DNA of 64,000 nt, taken from the NCBI GenBank assembly GCA_965279315.1, contig OZ257145.1, forward strand, positions 1,736,001 to 1,800,000, given 5' to 3'. Numbering within the stretch: the stretch's first letter is position 1; every line of letters starts with the position of its first letter. The translations under genes and the position numbers were made by a program. This DNA is from JAPWJZ01 sp965279315 (GTDB taxonomy: Bacteria > Pseudomonadota > Alphaproteobacteria > Micavibrionales > UBA2020). Shown here one piece after another: positions 61,066 to 64,000 of this stretch. Below the pieces are notes generated by a model. It did not search any database and was not told where the DNA came from. It saw only the letters and a program-made list of their open reading frames with translations.

Positions 61066-62321
61066 TCGGGTTTCATTTCGGCATTGGGTTTGTTGACGGC
61101 GCCGATGAACAGCACGGTGCCGGTTGCCACATCCTGCAGCGCGAAGACGAAGGAACGGTCAAGCTTGATGTTCACGGTCCTGGGCGGCGCGGGTGGCATG
61201 GCCGAGCCTGCCATCGTCATGGTCGTCACGGCGGCGGCCTCCGATCCCTCTTCGTCGGTCTTGAACACGATATCGTGCGATACGCTGCTGATGAACAACG
61301 CCTGCGATTTTGCATCGACCATGTGGCGGAAATCGGCCTGCGCGGTGAAGGCGGTCTTGATGCCCATATCCTGCAGCACGGGCACCAGATCGTGGTGCTG
61401 CGTGATGTCCAAGTGCGGCAATTCGACGCTGCCCGTCACGTCTTCATATTGCTGGTCGTTCAGCCAGACGGGCATCACCATGTCGCCCTGCGTCGCCAGC
61501 CAGTCACGCGCCGGCATTTTCGTGTCGTTCGGGCGGAGCAGGATCAGGCGCATGGTGGCGGCATTTTCCGTGCCATAGGTGAGCGAAACGGCTTCGTAAC
61601 CTTCATTCGATATCGCCCGCATGTCGCCGGCATGGTGATACGCCTGATGCATCATGGGCGTCATGAATGTCGCGCCGCCATCGGCGGTGAAAACCTTATC
61701 TTCGGTCAGTTTCTTGTCGAACGGCATGACCCATTTGCCCTTGAAATACAGCGCGCTTGCCAGCACCATCGCATCGCTGTCGTTCAGCCTGCTCACGATC
61801 TTGGTGATCAGGCCTTTTGTGTTGTCCGACGCCCAGGCGTTGATTTTATCGGCAGTGGCGGGATCCTTGAAATCTTCGTTGCTGATGGCGGCGTTGAAAT
61901 TGTCATGCGCGGACCTGGTGTAATCTTCGGACAGCGTCGCGGCTGCCTTGTTCACCCAGATGCCGTTCGCGGTCAGCAGTTCGACATGTCCCTTGTTCGC
62001 GTCCAGCAGGCGGTCGTTGAGCGCCTTCAGCCGCGGGGCGGCGTCTTTTGCGATATCGGCGTTCTGGAATAGCGCGGCGGAGAATTCATCATGGGTCGCG
62101 CCGACCGCGCCCGATGCCGCCAGCGCCATGTTGGTATAGACGTTATAGGGCGAAATGATCATGTTGTCGGATTTGTCATCCTGCTTGGCAATCGCGGACT
62201 TCGCCATTTTCAGCGTCACGATATTGGCGTTCAGTTGCCCGCCTGCGGGGATCGCCATTACCAGCGCATGTGCGGCAGTTGCGGTCGCCAACACGGCGGC
62301 GGCGAGAATAAATTTTTTCAT
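61062..62321 (-). CDS. Secreted serpin-family protease inhibitor
   Basis: 419 residues with a signal peptide (MKKFILAAAVLATATAAHAL), so periplasmic or secreted. Serpin landmarks: NMIISPYNVYTNMALAASGA (s6B/hB), VNKAAATLSEDY, INAWASDNTKGLI, LASALYFKGKWVMPFDKKLT and the C-terminal SFVFALQDVATGTVLFIGAV. The reactive-centre hinge reads DEEGSEAAAVTTMTMAGSAM, with small residues at P12-P9, the pattern of inhibitory rather than non-inhibitory serpins. The scissile bond lies further along (TMAGSAMPPAPP). Serpins are uncommon in proteobacteria. Coupled to the phosphoesterase and 3.5 kb from alpha-2-macroglobulin, another protease trap. Confidence 0.93.
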   Translation of the reverse strand: MKKFILAAAVLATATAAHALVMAIPAGGQLNANIVTLKMAKSAIAKQDDKSDNMIISPYNVYTNMALAASGAVGATHDEFSAALFQNADIAKDAAPRLKALNDRLLDANKGHVELLTANGIWVNKAAATLSEDYTRSAHDNFNAAISNEDFKDPATADKINAWASDNTKGLITKIVSRLNDSDAMVLASALYFKGKWVMPFDKKLTEDKVFTADGGATFMTPMMHQAYHHAGDMRAISNEGYEAVSLTYGTENAATMRLILLRPNDTKMPARDWLATQGDMVMPVWLNDQQYEDVTGSVELPHLDITQHHDLVPVLQDMGIKTAFTAQADFRHMVDAKSQALFISSVSHDIVFKTDEEGSEAAAVTTMTMAGSAMPPAPPRTVNIKLDRSFVFALQDVATGTVLFIGAVNKPNAEMKPE

Positions 62322-62399
62322 GATGATAATTCCCCGTTCAATAATCCACTGATGCGGATTATCGGCGGTTTGGCGCGGATGTGCAACAGGTCAGTGCCG

Positions 62400-63164
62400 T
62401 CAGATAAACGGCTCTTCGCCCATCTTGCGCAGCAGTTCCTTCACCTTGGTCGCGGCGTTATGCACCATGTCGTCGTCTGTCCCGCGCACGACGATGCTGA
62501 GGCTGGGTGTCTGGTACATATGCGGATAGCTGCCGATTTCAATGTCGGGGAAGTTTTTCTGGATCTTGCCCAGTTCGTCGCCGATATCGCCTTCTTTCTG
62601 GTTGCATTCGATGGTCAGGCTGAACAGTTGCGGGCCGCCTTCGATCATCGTTTCAACATGGTTGAACATCGCCTGCATGATCTTGGGCACGCCCGCCATC
62701 ACGAACACGTTGCCGACCTGGAATCCGGGCGCGGCGCTGACGGGGTTGTCGATCAATACCGAACCTGCGGGCAGCGTCGCCATGCGCAGGCGCGCTTCGT
62801 TCACTTCGGTGCCGCTGTTTTTGTAATAGTCCTCCAGGCGTTTTTTCGCTTCGGGCGCGACCATGTGGTCCACGCCGAAGGCCTTCGCCATGCTGTCGGA
62901 GGTGATGTCGTCATGCGTGGGGCCGATGCCGCCGGTCGAGAAAACATAGGTGTATTTTTTGCGCAGCGCATTCACGGCGCCGATGATTTCTTCCGCCACA
63001 TCCGCCACGATACGCACTTCCTGCAGGCGGATGCCGCGCTGCACCAGACGCTTGGCGATAAAGGGGATATTGGCGTCCTGCGTGTTGCCGCTCAGGATTT
63101 CCGACCCGATGACAAGGATCGCGGCGGTGGGGGCGGGTTCGTTTTCAAGGTCTGCGTCGGTCAT
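62400..63164 (-). CDS. CinA-like molybdopterin-binding domain protein
   Basis: A 254-residue stand-alone N-terminal CinA (COG1058) domain of MoaB/MogA fold: ILVIGSEILSGNTQDAN, VFSTGGIGPTHDDITSDSMA and VLIDNPVSAAPGFQVGNVFV then MAGVP. The C-terminal amidohydrolase (PncC) domain of full CinA is absent. Such short forms are common in alphaproteobacteria and are linked to nucleotide-pyrophosphatase-type activity. GGAG seven bases upstream supports the start. Divergent from map. Confidence 0.88.
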   Translation of the reverse strand: MTDADLENEPAPTAAILVIGSEILSGNTQDANIPFIAKRLVQRGIRLQEVRIVADVAEEIIGAVNALRKKYTYVFSTGGIGPTHDDITSDSMAKAFGVDHMVAPEAKKRLEDYYKNSGTEVNEARLRMATLPAGSVLIDNPVSAAPGFQVGNVFVMAGVPKIMQAMFNHVETMIEGGPQLFSLTIECNQKEGDIGDELGKIQKNFPDIEIGSYPHMYQTPSLSIVVRGTDDDMVHNAATKVKELLRKMGEEPFI

Positions 63165-63278
63165 TTTTACACTCCATTTTCACAATCCTTAACAGATATG
63201 GCGGCATATAAGGGGGTACGCATATCCGCAAAACACATTTCCCTTGTTTTTATGCCCGCCAATCGCCATTTTACCTTC

Positions 63279-64000
63279 ATGAACACGCAAAAAGATTTTA
63301 CATATAATGATGAAGATTACGGCAGCGACGAGGATTTCGTCATCCACACTGCTGCCGACTTCGATGGTATGCGCCGCGCAGGCAAACTCGCCGCCGAAAC
63401 GCTCGATTTCATCACGCCCTATGTGAAGCCGGGCGTGGAGACGCAGGCGCTGGATAAACTGTGCCACGATTTCATCATCGACCATGGCGCAATTCCCGCG
63501 CCCCTCGGATATAAAGGCTTCCCGAAATCGACGTGCATTTCGATCAACCATGTCGTCTGCCACGGCATCCCCAGCGAAAAAAAGCTGGAGGAGGGCGACG
63601 CGCTGAACATCGACGTCACCGTGATCGTCGATGGCTGGCACGGCGACACCAGCCGCATGTATTTCGCGGGCGAGAAAATCCCCGTGAAGGCCAAGCTGCT
63701 GGTCGATGCGACCTATGAATCCATGATGCGCGGCATCGAACAGGTGAAGCCGGGCGCGACGCTGGGCGATATCGGCGCGGCCATTCAGGATTACGCCGAG
63801 GAAAGAAAATTTTCCGTCGTGCGCGATTTCTGCGGCCACGGCCTTGGCAAGATATTCCACATGCCGCCCTCCGTCCTGCATTACGGCACGGCGGGCGCGG
63901 GGCCCCAGCTGAAATCCGGCATGTTCTTCACGATCGAGCCGATGATCAATGTCGGCGGTTACCAGACGAAAGTGCTGGGCGACGGCTGGACGGCGGTGAC
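63279..64000 (+). CDS. map: Methionine aminopeptidase type I, 3' end outside window
   Basis: The frame runs open to the right edge, about 240 codons. It removes the initiator methionine from nascent proteins. Motifs: STCISINHVVCHGIPSE, metal ligands Asp in NIDVTVIVDGWHGDTS, His in DFCGHGLGKIFH and Glu in TIEPMINVGG; the final ligand glutamate lies beyond the window. A slightly longer N-terminus (ATG at 63252) is possible. Shares a 114-base divergent region with the cinA-like gene. Confidence 0.95.
   Translation, partial: MNTQKDFTYNDEDYGSDEDFVIHTAADFDGMRRAGKLAAETLDFITPYVKPGVETQALDKLCHDFIIDHGAIPAPLGYKGFPKSTCISINHVVCHGIPSEKKLEEGDALNIDVTVIVDGWHGDTSRMYFAGEKIPVKAKLLVDATYESMMRGIEQVKPGATLGDIGAAIQDYAEERKFSVVRDFCGHGLGKIFHMPPSVLHYGTAGAGPQLKSGMFFTIEPMINVGGYQTKVLGDGWTAV

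Overview
The window reads as a high-GC alphaproteobacterial chromosome. Supporting signs are the Rickettsia/Thermus-type isocitrate dehydrogenase with a C-terminal extension, the uvrC-pgsA pair, many ATGA-coupled genes and a dense two-component repertoire. I cannot name a genus. Conserved genes sit at both ends (icd, deoA-cdd; cinA, map), and much of the middle looks accessory.

Layout. 0-5.7 kb: a 5'-truncated secreted protein, icd, pyrimidine salvage (deoA-cdd), a DMT transporter and a secreted protein. 6.0-15.6 kb: a complete potassium module (kdpF-A-B-C-D-E) with two unlisted small membrane-protein genes and an outer-membrane protein gene. Three 11-bp-periodic direct repeats, each pointing at one of these transcripts, look like KdpE operators. 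15.8-24.6 kb: a signalling block of two hybrid histidine kinases, three response regulators, an XRE/S24-type repressor and an unknown protein. 24.6-27.3 kb: tRNA-Leu(UAA), uvrC, pgsA. 27.5-34.6 kb: an IS30-family element that has cut the 5' end off a thermostable-hemolysin-like gene heading an operon with an AMP-forming ligase, a heme-oxygenase-like diiron protein, an SDR, a TPR protein and a two-component pair. 35.2-37.3 kb: a YbdK/GCS2 ligase and ATP-grasp pair. 37.8-43.0 kb: a PmrAB-EptA-like lipid A modification locus with PmrA-box-like sites. 43.0-47.8 kb: a TetR-regulated RND efflux operon. 48-51.2 kb: an AstE/aspartoacylase-like protein, a DUF2199-like protein and a large ATP-grasp-like protein. 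51.7-62.3 kb: alpha-2-macroglobulin, PBP1C, a small membrane protein, a phosphoesterase and a serpin. The map gene runs off the right edge.

The most unusual structural signal is a dispersed repeat made of the 3' half of the local tRNA-Leu(UAA) plus a conserved upstream arm. Two copies at about 6.1 and 15.8 kb are in the same orientation as the intact tRNA at 24.6 kb. They cut the region into a kdp module (about 9.7 kb) and a signalling module (about 8.8 kb). This is the geometry expected for tandem islands accreted at a tRNA gene, yet neither module encodes a recognisable integrase. Further degenerate copies lie around the GCS2/ATP-grasp cassette and before the lipid A and AstE-like loci.

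Functionally, the accessory genes centre on the envelope and stress: potassium scavenging, lipid A charge modification, drug efflux, periplasmic protease trapping (alpha-2-macroglobulin plus serpin) and small-molecule ligases.
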